A DNA stretch of 64,000 nucleotides from Zygnema cylindricum (Eukaryota; Streptophyta; Zygnematophyceae; Zygnematales; Zygnemataceae): NCBI GenBank assembly GCA_037447655.1, contig JBBHKE010002391.1, positions 1-64,000 of the forward strand, written 5' to 3'. Both the position numbers and the translations under genes were made by a program. The notes under the pieces were generated by a model. It made no database searches and was not told the DNA's origin. It saw nothing but the letters and a program-made list of their open reading frames with translations. Below, one piece after another: positions 17,701 through 29,599 of the stretch. Within the stretch, counting starts at the first letter, position 1. Each line of letters begins with the position of its first letter.

Positions 17701-19740
17701 GTCATAAATTGATCTAACATTGGTCACAAATATGACCAAAAGTTGCGCATAAAACTAGTTTGTCGTAAAAATTGATCATAATAAAATTGGTCCTAAAACC
17801 GCACCCAAAATTAAGCTTCCCTAAATTTGATATCTCATAAGACCGAACCTTAAATCAACTATTTTCCTTTCCTTTTTTTTTTCCAGGTGGAGGCGATACC
17901 CTCCATGAATTCAAAAGCCTCCATCCTGGACTCTACCACGCGGCTATCGATTCCGCAAAATACTATCTTTTCACGGGAGGAGGTACAGTATTGAAAGTTA
18001 TTGAGGAGGGAAATCCATACGATTTGGGCCCAGTTAAAATACTCATGGAGAATGCGGTCACTTTCGGGACTCCGACCCGAGCTTCGGTGGCGGTCAAACC
18101 TGCGATGACTGCGAAACCCACTTATATGGGCGGTCTCTCAGGTCATTATATTGTCACTCCTGTCTGTGCTTGAAGTGAATATTTTCAAAAACAAAAAAAA
18201 AAACTCTTTGCAGTTTTTTTATCGTTTCGGAGTCGTTGTTTTAGAGGTTTTAAGTGTCTCGAGGTTTCTTACGTTTTTTGGAGCTGGAAGTGTTTCACAG
18301 ATTTTTAAGAGTTACGCAGTTTCGCAGTTTTACTGTTTTGCAGATTTACTGTTTCCGGTTTCGCAGTTATACTTTTTCACAGTTAATACTGTTTTGCAGT
18401 TTTACTGTCTCGCAGCTGTTTCCAGTTTTACTGTTTCATAGTTTATTATTTCGCACGTTTACTCTTACAGTTTTACGGTTGACTGTCTTTACTTTTCGCA
18501 GTTCTTACTGTTGTATTATGGTGATTTCCATTGTAAGGACGGGCTTTAAGAAAAAGAACCAAGGAGAATCAAATGTTAGAACAGATTTCACAAAAAAAAA
18601 AAAAACAAATTGCACAAATTTCGTTTACGAATCAGATTCTTTATTTCATTGTCAGAGTTTAGATGGGATTTTTACAGAGGGATTTGGTAGGAAGGATTCG
18701 GGGATAGCTTCAGCAGTTTTAAGGTTTAATTTTTTTTGGGCATTTGCATAGGGAGTTGCAGTCTCATAGATAGATTTTTCAGTTCTCATTTGTATATATT
18801 TCTGTTTGAGAAAATTGAAAAACAAAAATTAGACAAGACTTCCTCTTGTCAAAATTGGCCTCCGTGGAATCGTGAAAATGTTGCAAATGGGTCGGAGGAG
18901 GGAAAAGTGCATATGTTCATAAACTACATATTTTTTTTTTACTTAAATACATATCTCATTTTTACTCGAATACACACTCCATATTCACCTACATGCATAT
19001 TTTATCTCGAGTTACAATATAATTCATATTTACTTCAGCATTACTTTGTCTTTCTTTCCATTATTTTATCTTCACTTGCATTATTGTATCCATGCATTAC
19101 GATTCTTTTACTAACATTCTTTTGTATGTGTTTTTCATCATTTATGTCTTTACTTGCATTAATTAATATTTTGTTTTTTACTTAACTATTGCTACGTGTG
19201 ACGTCATTCTGGAATAACCTGTACATATGATTCTTTAGACAAAGTTATGACCCATTCATTCAATTTCCGTACAATTTTCAACCAATGACACAATAATATT
19301 TTGCAATTCTGACACAGTGGACACAATTCTGGTTTATTTCTTATTCCAATTTTTTGTCATTATCATCATCATTGTGACTATTATTATTGTTACTTTTGTT
19401 ATTGACATTATTGTTCGTGTTATCACCATTATCATTGTTTCTATTATCGTCGTTGTTGTTATTAACATTCTTATTGTTCTTTATAGTGTTAATATGCAGT
19501 AAAAAGTTGTCAAATTATCCAACTGATGAGGGTTGTTATATCATTCTTATTGTTCTTTGTAGTATTAATGTATAGTACGAAGCAGTCGAATTATGTGAAA
19601 CTGATGAGGGCTGGGGGGTGGAGGGAGGGCTCTCCTCAGTTCCCTCGCAGTACTACGCCTCCCTGTTCGCCAGTCCTCGCACCGCCCAAGACTACCTCAA
19701 GCGACAAGACTCCGGCTTCCGATCCTATGAGTCTCATTGA
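11548..19740 (+). CDS. PGK: Divergent phosphoglycerate kinase, about 13 exons
   Basis: Catalyses 1,3-bisphosphoglycerate + ADP to 3-phosphoglycerate + ATP. Exons: 11548-11622, 11982-12016, about 12346-12394, 12756-12870, 14096-14265, 14661-14756, 15129-15305, 15850-15886, 16058-16108, 16531-16787, 17067-17142, 17887-18141, 19640-19740. About 497 residues, longer than the usual 400-420. The start is fixed by an in-frame TGA six bases upstream of the ATG. Recognisable motifs are VFLRVDHNVIK, GRPIIMTHVGRPRDKKTGK, YLPNTRWF, VNDAFGSWQAHAS, VAGSKYDTKIGPL, TIFVNAVMGL, GGGDTLHEF and FTGGGTVLK. Several differ from textbook PGK (for example NAVMGL where WNGPMG is usual), so this is a divergent clade. 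The exon 2-3 joint does not keep frame with canonical sites (see findings). The last exon is inferred from matching phase: without it the frame ends at 18173. Compartment not determinable from the N-terminus. Confidence 0.9.
11683..11812. repeat. CT-rich microsatellite in PGK intron 1
   Basis: CTCCCT/CTCCGT units on the PGK coding strand, within the intron between exons 1 and 2. Low-complexity polypyrimidine, no coding value. Confidence 0.9.
12558..12682. repeat. GA-rich tract in PGK intron 3
   Basis: GGGAGA/GGGGGA units on the coding strand, just upstream of exon 4 (12756-12870). This is the only long purine tract seen on a sense strand in the three host genes here. The CT-rich tract that starts at 12885 lies on the other side of the same exon. 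Confidence 0.9.
12885..13332. repeat. CT-rich tract at the start of PGK intron 4
   Basis: About 450 bp of TTTCTCTCT/TCTCTT units directly after exon 4. Its many long open frames in all phases are compositional artefacts. Confidence 0.9.
13333..14149 (+). repeat. Four tandem copies of the intron 4/exon 5 border of PGK
   Basis: Units at 13333-13482, 13596-13745, 13801-13920 and 13985-14149. Each starts near CTAAACCTACTCACAAAACT, continues through CCATCATTTCCCTTCT and CTCCACACTATT, and ends with exon 5 sequence (GTTTGCGGTTCCCAACT). Only the last unit is followed by the rest of exon 5 and is the functional border (acceptor TTTTGCAG, exon start 14096). The third unit has an internal deletion that removes the acceptor region. 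CT-rich DNA separates the units. Confidence 0.9.
14245..14516 (+). repeat. Copies of the exon 5 donor border in PGK intron 5
   Basis: The true exon 5 end reads CGATGGTTTGCG|GTAAAA at about 14254-14271. Related copies with the same GTTTGCGGTAAT core and similar upstream bases (ATTATCTCCCAAAAACC) lie at 14371-14415 and 14476-14516. They are decoy donor sites left by tandem duplication. Confidence 0.8.
14757..15123. repeat. CT microsatellites in PGK intron 6
   Basis: (CT)n at 14760-14790 and CTCTCTCCCT arrays at 14920-15123 fill most of the intron between exons 6 and 7. The polypyrimidine run leads directly into the exon 7 acceptor. Confidence 0.9.
15350..15625. repeat. GGGGAAANGTT tandem repeats in PGK intron 7
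   Basis: Many short imperfect units of the form TTGGGGAAATG / TTGGGAAAAG follow the exon 7 donor. Simple local expansion of a 10-13 bp motif. Confidence 0.75.
19640..19740 (+). CDS. PGK: Likely terminal exon of the phosphoglycerate kinase gene
   Basis: A GC-rich, codon-like segment stands out from AT-rich surroundings. It follows a CTCCTCAG acceptor and ends with TGA at 19738-19740. Joined to the donor at 18141/18142 (phase 1) it continues the PGK frame and encodes 33 residues, reading VPSQYYASLFASPRTAQDYL then KRQDSGFRSYESH. The alternative is read-through of the 18142 donor, giving a short tail ending at 18173. The phase match and coding-like composition favour splicing, but the 1.5 kb intron is unproven; it could also be the tail of another transcript. 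Confidence 0.6.
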
Positions 19741-22389
19741 CAACTTTTTTTTATCTTTTCACATCTCTACCTTTTGATGTTTCTACCTTTTGATATTTTT
19801 ACCTTTTTGATATTTCTACCTTTTTGATATTTCCACCTTTTTGCCTTTTTGTATCTCTTTTACCTTTTGTATTTTGGCGCGCCTGTCTTTTTTACTTTTT
19901 GACATTTTTGTCTCTTTTAGGGTTCTTTATGGTTTTTTAGGGTTTTTTAGGGTTGGATTTTCAGTAGCAGTGCGAATATTTTGCCTTTGAATATCTTTTT
20001 TTTTCTTCTTCTTGTTTCTTTGTTGTAATTTTGTAGACTAACACTATTATTCCGTGTATTTAGATTTTGCTTAGAAAAAATGTAAAAGTGTAAAAAATGA
20101 CTGGTGTTTTGTGGTTTAAAAAAAAAAATATTAAGTACCTCCGCTATCGATGTGTAAATGAATGCACCAAAAATAGTGTGGAAAGTGTGAGATTAGATTA
20201 TGTGGGAACTTTGCATGTTCTTGAAGCTCTTGTTGTTTTAGGGTTGTTTTTAGGGAAGTTTTTTTTCTTTGGTAGGTATATTTGTTACTTTCAATTAATT
20301 TGGAGAATCTTATGAGGGAGATAGTTTTGAAAAGTCTAAAGCTTTTTTTTGCCTATTGTTAATTTGACAGAAAAGTGGATTTTTTCAAGGAATGTAACAA
20401 GATTGTGACGTCATCATTATGTAACTATTTTGCTAATATTGTCGTTTTCTGTAACTTTTGAAGGAGCCTCAATTTACTAGAAAATGGTGACGTAGATGAT
20501 TTTCACATTTGTAATCCGTCCCTCTCTCCCTCTCCCTCTCCTCTCCCTCTCCCTCTCCTCTGTCTCTCCCTCTCCCTCTCTCTCCCTCTCCCGCTCCCTC
20601 TCCTTATCACTCTCTCGCTCTCCCTCTCACATCGACCAATTTCATATTTTGACATCCTCACGTTTCATATACGTAATAACAAGCTTTTAAAAGAATTGAA
20701 TACGCTTTTAAAGTTTTCTTGAAAAGGAGTCAGACGAATGAATATTGTATTTTGTATTGTGATTCTATAAACGTTAAAACAGATTTGCTAAAAAGTTGTA
20801 TATATGGATTTGGTGTACAAATTTATAAAATTCACCGGAAAATAAAAAAGGTTTGGACGGATATCTGGTAGCTATAGAAACAAGAAAAAAAACGACTCAG
20901 AAAGGGCCTGAAAACGTTTTTATTCAATTTAAAAAACATTTTAAACATTTTTCTATTAAACTAAGATGTATAAATCTATGGACTTGTATAGTGTATTAAA
21001 TTGTTGAACACTAATGATAAATTTACACAATTATGTTTTTTATACAGACCAGAACGTCGTATTAAATAGACATTTCCGTTCATACTAAAAAAAAGGGAAA
21101 ACTAGCACGAATACCAAAAGGGACCTTTTGATAAAAAAAAGAAAGATTTGAGGGAGCGAGAGTGGGAGGGAGAGAGGAGGGAGGAATGAAGGGAGGGAAC
21201 GAGGGAGGGAACGAGGGAGGGATAGAGGAAGGGAGAGAGGGAGGGAGGGAGAAGGGAGGGAAGGAGGGCGGGAGAGCGGGAGGGAGGGAGAGAGAGAGGG
21301 AGGGAGAAAGATTTGAGGGAGCGTTTGGTGCATTCAAAAGAAATGATGCCTCTAGAACTTTTGCAAACGAAAAATCTGTTCAACCGTTATTTTACATATT
21401 AGAAGGCAATTTTGTATAACTTTCAGTGGGCTCGGTTTGAGAAAAGAGAAAAGGAATAACATATTCATGATTTCGAGACCCTCATAATCTAAATATAGTG
21501 TACTCAAGGGAGTGGATATTCAACAGCAAATGATGTAAATATAACATGCAATCGAGGACTCGACATCAACGAGGACTAGATACCCAACAACAAATAATAT
21601 AATTATAACATATAGTTTGAGGACTAGACATTCAAAAAGAAGTAATGTAACTGAAACAACCTGGTGAGGACAAGATATCCAACAACATATAATGTAACAA
21701 AAACAAAAAGTTGAGGATTAGACATTTGACAACAAACAATGTAACTATAATATATAATTGAGTAATAAACATCCAACAATAAATAATGTAACTATACTAT
21801 ATGGTCGAGGACTAAACATACAATAACAAACTGTGCAACTATAACATGGACAACAATGTAGAACTTAGTTTTTAATGCCCTTGTAGTTTCGTTTTTGTTT
21901 TTCTATTTGTTTTTATACTTTTCAATTTCATACTCTTAGTGTTGCTTAGAATTTGTAGTATTTATTAGTCCTTTTGGGCTTTCCATCTCTTACCTTTTCT
22001 TGTAGTAAACTCAATCGTGTTATGTAGAATGATGGTTTCACCATATCGTTTTTTATAATGTTACCTTCTTCTAATTCTTTTTGGAAAAAAAAAAGTTGGA
22101 TCAATACTTCACCGTCTAATAACTTAGCTATGTGCCCATGTAACCAAAACTTTGAAATGTAACTTTGAATTTTAGTGAAGACTCTCCGTACTAATTTGCG
22201 GAGCGTTCCAATGTGCAAAAATGAATTCGTGGACCGATTAGAAATAACAATGCTCCATACATTATGGAAACTCTTCTCACTCAAAAGATTTCTAATAACA
22301 TATTAAGTTTAAATTCTTACCCTAATTCTAGCACTTTAATTAGGAAACACAAAAACAATGTTTCGTCATTCGCATATTTTCATATAAAA
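19741..22389. other. Gene-free region with low-complexity DNA
   Basis: No coding signal after the PGK terminal exon. Contents: T-rich DNA, a CT microsatellite at 20,518-20,625, a GGGA-rich tract at 21,152-21,312, and the tandem array at about 21,490-21,860. Long frames over the CT and GA tracts are artefacts. Confidence 0.7.
21490..21860. repeat. Minisatellite with about 60 bp units
   Basis: About six degenerate units built on GAGGACTAGACATCCAACAA followed by CAAATAATGTAACTATAACA. Divergence between units is considerable, so the array is old. No reading frame persists across units. Confidence 0.8.
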
Positions 22390-25300
22390 AGGTTACTTTG
22401 AATTGTGGCGGTTGTGGACGATCACAAAACTTGTGACGGTTGTAAACGTCTACAAAGTTAAACGTCTAGTCTTTTGTGACATTGTAGATGTCTAGGGATT
22501 TGTGACATTGTGATGTCACTTGTGACATTGTCGACGTCGTCGATTCTACAACTTTTCTCCATGGCTTTCCAATTTTTTTTTTCTTTTCTCACGATCTGCC
22601 ATCAAATTACACCCAAAGGTAATAAAAAACATATACTTTCCTAGCTCTATCATTCAAGGCTAGTATTGTCGTGTTTCATTCTCGGATAAGTAGAGGAAAG
22701 CCATAATGTGTAAGGGAAAGGGAGAGGTGAAGACGGTGTAAACTATTTACAATGGAACTAGGAAGAAAGTGGATGACCCGGACTCCTGCAAACCCCGTCA
22801 ATTTTTTTACCGTGCATGCGCGTGACGGGCAAGAAAAAAAAACAACGCGTACTCTCTCTTTCAAAATATTTTCAAAAACGTGTGAAGCGTGCGACAACGT
22901 TTTTATAATCGTTGCTCAACTATTAATTTTAACAAAATAGAATCACGAGTCGATTCCAAGAGATGTTTGAAGATTATCAGGCATGACGTGGCAGTAGGTC
23001 GAAAAAAAGAATAATGACAAATTCGAGTACATTCTAAGTTTCAAGGTGAACTAAAATGTACCATGGTTTTCACAATATTTTTTTTTATTGTGGAAGATTT
23101 TCTCGTTGCAGGTTCAGTTTTAGAAAAAAACGACAAAAAAAAACCATTACTTTAGCACATTATGGTGCGTCGTTTTTATAAGCGTAACTTAGCAAACTTA
23201 GAGTATGTCTCCATGTGCCAAAGTATGGGTTTTTTTTTCTGTCGTTTTCCTCTAAAACTTAGCAGCGTACCGCTTAAATTACAACCGTACAAAGAAATCG
23301 AAAAAAGTGGAAGTACATTTTGCGTCATCGTCAAACTTAGAATGTACTGCATGTTGTCGTATTGTGTTTTTCAACCCAAGCCACGTCAAGAAACGTCATT
23401 TTCAAACTTGATTTTAAAACACTTCGGCGATGTGTTTTAAACTAAAGTATCACTGTTAATCAAATAAGAACACATACCCACGCATCTTCTTCAACCATGG
23501 AACGAACCAGGCTAGAAGGAGGTAAGTCTACAATATCGCGGAAAGACATGCAATGTCACAAGCAGTTACAAAAAATAACGTGCGTCATCACGGATTGTAG
23601 AGGTTGACAGTCACCAAGTGCATTGTCGACTTATACAAATAACAATTTCGTCGTTACACATTGGGACACTTGAAAACGGTTTACTGAGAATCTGCGTTAA
23701 AATACAAAGTAAGTTCGCTAAGTTACAAGTACATAGAGACATACCCTTACTTTGAACTATAGCAAAGATTCTACATACCCATTTTTGAAATGTCCTAGTG
23801 CGCAATGAATCGTTATTTAAGGTCGAAATTTGATCAGTGGGTCCGTAAACATACAAATAAGTTTGATGTTGCCGTATCTTCCATTAGGTCGGGTCACTAA
23901 TCAGACGCCTATTTGCGTGGCTCTTTTTAGTTGGTACCACGTAGGTTAACATTATGATGCTGAAAATCTACAAAGAATCTTCGAAAGCAAAGTTTGAAAA
24001 CATAATATTTGTATCGGCGGAGGTAAAAAGGGCCTCGTACGGAGTGTACTATAATTTATTTTTGTAAGCTCATATTTTATAGGGATTTTTTTTTATGAAA
24101 TGTGATGGAAACACATTAAAGATTGCTCAAGCACAAAATTTGAATACAAATCTGTACGGGTGGGAAAACTTAAGATTTGGAAAAGCGTACGCAAATGTCA
24201 GATTTGTACGAAGGTTATTGGATGGAAAGGAGCGTCAAAGAAAATCCTCTGTCAAAGATTTTCTCACGGCTTTCGGTGGACTCGCATCCACCCCGACGTA
24301 AGGCACATGGCATATAGCACTTGATCGTGCGTTTATCATGGATACTTTTTCTCTTTTCCATTTTTTTTTTTTTACATATTCAGTGTGTGAGTTGTTCTCT
24401 TTGAGGACACTATCCCCACACTGAGGGATTTAATAATGGCGTCTCTGATTTGAAAAAGCAAAACATCTGACGGTCAAGGTTTAAAGCACTAACCTTAGAG
24501 AATCCAAAGAGACTTTTAGTAAAGATGTCCCCTCGCCGGAAAAAAAGTACAAAATAGTAACAAAATGTACAACCTTCAATAAACAACCTCACTTTTTAGC
24601 TAATGGAAGTTTGACCTAAAGGCGTGTTCCTATGCGATAAACTGAGGGCTATTTTTTGTCGTTTTACCCCAAAATTTATCCCGCAATGAGAAAATACTCA
24701 ACCGTAACAAAAAAATGAAAAATACCACCGTAAAATTTGCGTAATCTTCCAGCTTTAAATGTATGATAGTTTGTCGACTTGCGCATCGACCCACTTTTGC
24801 GTCACTCCAACTCATTTTCAAACTTCTAGTGAAATCACCTCGCGATTTTAGTTGAAGTAACAAGTTATAAGCGAATAAAAATACTTCTATTTAACAAGAT
24901 TCCCTAACCCAAGGGTTAGAAAATCTAGTTACATTGTAGCATGCGTCACACGCTTTTCGAAACTTTTTTGTTGTACGCGAAGTACCAAAAAAAAAAGCTC
25001 ACTGTCCGTTTCCTCCCTGTACTTAATTTTTTCTGTGTAGGGGCCGTGGAAGGGTCTCGAGCAACGGATGCCATTTTGCAAAAGCAAGTCCGTGAAGGCG
25101 CCTCTCTCTCTCTCTCTCCCTCTCCCACTACCGCATCTATCTCACAATTATTGGAATGAAACACGACAATAAGGGTATCAAATAAAAGATCTCTAAAAAA
25201 GTTTACTTCATATTATCTTTGGGCGTATTTTGAAGGCAAGAAGAGTGAGAAAAGATGAAAAAACACAATCGGGAAACCATGGCTGAAAGTTTTGGAATTA

Positions 25301-26400
25301 GTGACGTCAACGCTGTAACAAGTGAGCAAGACCTTAAAATGTCACAAACCTTAAACATCCATAATGTCAAAAGAACAACCATTGCTATTTTGTAGTCGTT
25401 TTGTAGTCGTCCACAACCGTCACAAATTACACCCGCGTCTACATCCATCACAATTTAAAGTAATGATTTCGATGCTAGACATTGGAACACTTTGAAAAGA
25501 ACAATGATTAAAAACAAAAGAAGAAGACTAAATTTAGGTTACATAAGAACATTTAAGTTTGTGACGGTTGTGTACATTAAGAATGTTTGTGACGGTTGTA
25601 AACATCTCTATCTATTTAATCGCACCGTATTTTTTGGAGCTGCGAGTGACATCTTATGTCTTTGCGTGACATTGTAGATGTAAAATCTTCGAGCCCTGTG
25701 TTGTCATGGTTGAATTAGATGCTTTTGCCCTTTCCTCTCCCCTGAAATGACATCAAATTTTGAAGACCTTTGCAAAAAAAATAATTGTATTGGAGGCAAT
25801 AGAACAAAAAAGGTTTAGATAGGAGGAGCGTTTGCTTCGAAAAGTCAGAATTAGACGGTCGAAATTGTCACCCAAAAGTTTGGAGAATTTTGTTGAATCT
25901 CCAACAAAACAATGAACGTCCACGTGATACTTTGATTGTACTCCATGTTTGTCATTTTATCGACTCATTTTGTCGTTTTCCCCTTTTTGACCCACGGGCA
26001 CGTGAATCCAACTCATCAATTTTTTTATCAAAAATCTTCTCGCGAGGTGATTTTAGTGGAATTATCACTAGAATAAAAATGAAAAACCTTCTACGCATGC
26101 GCCACAGGAGTGGGAAATTTTTAGCATGAGGGAAAGTACTTGCTATTTTGGTCATCACGCGCATGTATGGAAAAATATTGTAAGGGTCTTTGACCTCCAA
26201 TTTTATTCATGGGTCCTTATACAAAATTTTACGTTATCGTCGCTTCTCCCTCTCTCTAACACACTATCCGTTTTTTCTCACAATTTTTGAAATGAAACAC
26301 GACAATACTGATAAGAAATGAAAGAGTTTTGAAAAATAATCCCTTTGAATGCCTTCCAGCATATTTTCGTGGCAAGTTGAGTAAAAAAAGTCAAAAAAAC
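22390..26400. other. Decayed TIR-element complex (family D)
   Basis: ATTGTCGTGTTTCATTC at about 22,664-22,680 recurs inverted at about 25,154-25,170 and 26,290-26,306. Outside it, TTGTGACGGTTGTAAACGTC-like motifs at 22,395-22,530 recur at 25,560-25,605 and inverted at 25,390-25,450 and 36,250-36,300. Internal blocks around 23,300, 24,780 and 25,930 resemble one another (for example CTCGCGAGGTGATTTTAG against GAAATCACCTCGCGATTTTAG). No transposase was recognised. Probably several nested non-autonomous copies. Confidence 0.5.
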
Positions 26401-27071
26401 GAAATCGAATAGCCATGGACAGAGGTCGCAAAAGTCAAGATTTTACATAATCGAAACCGACCGTTTTTTTTTCCATAATCTGAGTAACTGACGCCGGACC
26501 GGGTTATGTCACGCTCCAAAATTGTTAACGGTTAACCGACCGGCGTTTACGGAAATAAAAGTTAACTGAAGCTCGATTTATCGCAACTTATCGTACCCGC
26601 CTGTAACCGAAAAGTACAAAATTACAACGTTCATCGTTATTAGCGTTAAGCATTTATTAAACCATGAATCGTAATTATCATAAATAAATAATTTTTGTTA
26701 TCCATTCTACTGTAGAATTTTCGTTTTTTCAAAACAAAGTTGTACTATAGTTTGTCAATAACTCTAATTTGGGTTTTTGTCAGTAATAATTATCCGCTTT
26801 GAATATCTATTAGGTACACAAACAAAATTTGACAAACGTACAATTTCACGTCATTGTGGCGTTTGCACTACGTGGTTTGTGAAACGTTACATCATAATGG
26901 CATGTATTAAATCATTTTTGTACTTTTGTCCTTAATACGGTACAATTTTGCACGGTCATACACCGATCGTAAGCCACACTATTTAAAACGACACTATACT
27001 AGAGTTGTTAACGCTGATTAAAAAAATACCTTAAATAATGTAAAGAAAAATTTAGAGTTATTTACTCTTAT

Positions 27072-27149
27072 TAAGGTAAAAAAAAAAAAATTATTTAAAA
27101 AAAAAAAAAAAAAAACACACAAAAAAATGTGTAAAAAAAAAAAAAAATA

Positions 27150-27211
<62 letters not shown>
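27072..27211. repeat. Poly(A) and (AT)n microsatellite
   Basis: Homopolymer A runs are followed by an uninterrupted (AT)n stretch of about 60 bp at 27,152-27,211, just 3' of the hAT transposase remnant on its coding strand. Confidence 0.95.
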
Positions 27212-27212
<1 letters not shown>

Positions 27213-27261
27213 CTAATTCTAAAATAATAACAATAAATAGAAAACAAAACAAAACAAAAAA

Positions 27262-29520
27262 CTATGCATTTAAAAGATCTCGGTTCGATTTAACACACAA
27301 AAGATCACTAACAATTGAAGCCGTTAATGAGCTCCTCTTCTTTGTTATCTTGTTCTCGGCACCCGAAAAATTACATTCGGACATGGAACTAGAAGCTGGA
27401 ATAGTTAGAATCGATCTAGCAACACCGACTAGAATAAAAACTCCTCCATCTTTCGCATGTATATATGATTTTTTTTTCCACCATTCAAGTATGTTAAAGT
27501 TCAATCTTTCGTTGTTGGTTAATTTTAAATCAAAATAACGTTTCAATTCGTCAGTAACAAACGTTTTTTTGTCGGTTGTAACAAAAACCTCATTTTTGTC
27601 ATCGCTCTCACAAAAAAAATTGTGGAAACCGTCCATACTTTGCGATATTTTTCGTTTTTTTTGTGATACATTAAGGACTCCCGAATCAGCGTCATCACCG
27701 AGGTTGTTCGCGAGTTTTCGAAGTTTGACCCTCACGCTGTCAATTTCGGTTTTAGATACCCCAATTATTTCAAGCTTTTGTTTTTGTCGGGGATCTAAGA
27801 GAGCCGCGATAATATAATACTCGTGAAGGCCCCTCTTCGGCAACGCAAAATTTATAAAAAGTTTTTCCAAATTTTGCAAGTTTGGGGAATCGGCCGGGCA
27901 TTTTTTTTCACCTTCATTTTAAGATGTTTTTCTTATCTTACAATGGTTATGCAAAGACGATAGTTCAAACAAAACCAAATTTAAATTTGGTTCTTTGAAC
28001 TTTTACAACTTTAGGGTCGCTTCTTGAAACCTTTCCAAAAATTGTATAAGTTCGGTAAGGTGAGTCATATCGATACAAACAAAATGTATCAATTTATTTT
28101 TTGCTTGAGCGATTGGTCCTTCTCATTGAATGCATCATAAATACTCTTAAGCATTCGGAGCAAAGAATTCCGCCGCGTTGCGTTTTCTTGTTTTAAAGGG
28201 TTTTTCAAAAGATTTTGTAAATTACTTTGTTTGAAAATCGTGACCAATGAATTACACGCGTCTATTAGATCAAAGAATTCACGAACTTCCATCATATTTG
28301 TATTTTTTGGAAGTTCCGCTCTTGTTCAAAATCGTTGTCACAATTGTAGCAATTTTATGGTCAGCGCAAGGTATCCAAGTAAACATACTCGGTAGACCTT
28401 CAGCCTCACACATGTTACAGCCACTGTCGGTCACAACAACGCAATGATTTTCCAAAACATCATAATTGGACATTTCAAAATTGGTCAAACAATTTTTGAA
28501 AGTCGTTATAACATTTTCCGCGGTATGTTTTTCCTCCGGAAAATGATCGACTTGAAGCGACCTAGCATGAAGTTTAATTTCTTTGTCAATGAAATGAGTG
28601 GTTACTGACATGAACGAGGTTCTTTTTACCGTCTCGGTCTAGAGATCGGTCGTAAATGCGACAAAAATATTGCTATCAATATTTTCTTTAAGTTTTAGGA
28701 TGATCAAACTACAAATATCTTTGGCAGAAGATATAATGTAGTTTTTTATGCTATTGACGGACGGGAGTAGTTGGTCGATGTCAACACTTTTGTAGGACGA
28801 AACACGAACATCAAGTAATGCTTAACAAAATGCTTGAAAACTTAAGAACAAAGAAAAAAAAAATATCATGCAATTAATAACCATGATCAATAAATAAGGT
28901 TTATACTAAAACAACACCATGACAAACCAAATCATGATAATAAAATAAAAATAAGCATACAAATATAAATTATAGATAAAAAAATAGTGATGAAGCTCAA
29001 TAATATAAATTTATTAACAAAACAAGTAATAATGACATATACATTAAAACCATCCTAAATGGAATTCAAAATAAATCGCACCTAAACCGTCGACCATCGA
29101 AAATGGTCGAAGGTCCTCGCAACACATCAACGCCACCATTTTCGCAATTTTTTTTCGGTTACTCATTTTCGCCTCCGTTTTTGAAGGAAACTAACGAAGA
29201 AGTCATTTAAAAATATCCATATCGGCCAAAGCTAAACATATGTGAGTGTTAATTGTTGAAGTACTGTTTGTTGACTTATATTGATAAACTACGAAACATG
29301 TATTATAAGCCACAAAACCTCCCCCCTTTACCATGTATTTGTTTGATGTTTTAGTTTCATAGACATGTTCAAATTTTTTCGAACAACTTGAACTGGCCCT
29401 GCTTTCTTTCACTAGGTAATACTGAGCAATTTCACCATTTTTTTATTTTTGACGTTCGTTTTGGATTCTAGTTTTAAGAGAAGTGAGAATGCTTTTCTCC
29501 ATTTTGGTGTATGACTAGGT
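27262..29520 (-). pseudogene. hAT transposase remnant
   Basis: Pieces in coding order: a BED-finger-like N-terminus near 29412-29203 (YKSTNSTSTINTHI, with metal ligands eroded); a catalytic-core piece at 28611-28279 (MSVTTHFIDKE, VVTDSGCNMCEA, WIPCADHK); an alpha-helical piece at 28295-28089 (LVTIFKQSNLQNLL, NSLLRMLKSIYDAF); and the C-terminal dimerisation domain at 27879-27262 (AALLDPRQKQKL, ILTIPASSSMSECNFSGAEN, KKRSSL). Breaks include an in-frame TAG at 28639-28641 where the family has tryptophan, and frame changes between the pieces. Family assignment is firm from the IPASS...S..FS..ENKI....SSL pattern. It cannot be functional as it stands. Confidence 0.88.
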
Positions 29521-29599
29521 TTTGTTTGAATTGTGGTCAAGTTTTTCTAACTTAAATAGCAATTAAATTTATCGATTTATTGTTTTAAACATGTGAGTA

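Larger units (their letters stand above)
26420..29520 (-). mobile_element. Decayed autonomous hAT transposon
   Basis: One end starts CAGAGGTCGCAAAAGTC at 26420, matching the ends of the small hAT elements at 37235-37515 and 43985. The interior carries a hAT transposase remnant on the minus strand. The opposite terminus was not found, so the right boundary is approximate, and no target duplication could be confirmed. The insertion lies within family D repeat sequence (ATCGAATAGCCATGGA against ATCGGGAAACCATGGC at 25,270). Confidence 0.7.

Noticed and set aside
19317-19575. Membrane protein with Val/Ile-rich segments
   Set aside because: It arises from ATTATTGTT-type low-complexity DNA within the predicted last PGK intron; no further support.
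21152-21312. Protein-coding Gly/Glu-rich or Pro/Ser-rich gene
   Set aside because: All frames are open because the DNA is GGGA repeats; no start, intron or domain evidence.
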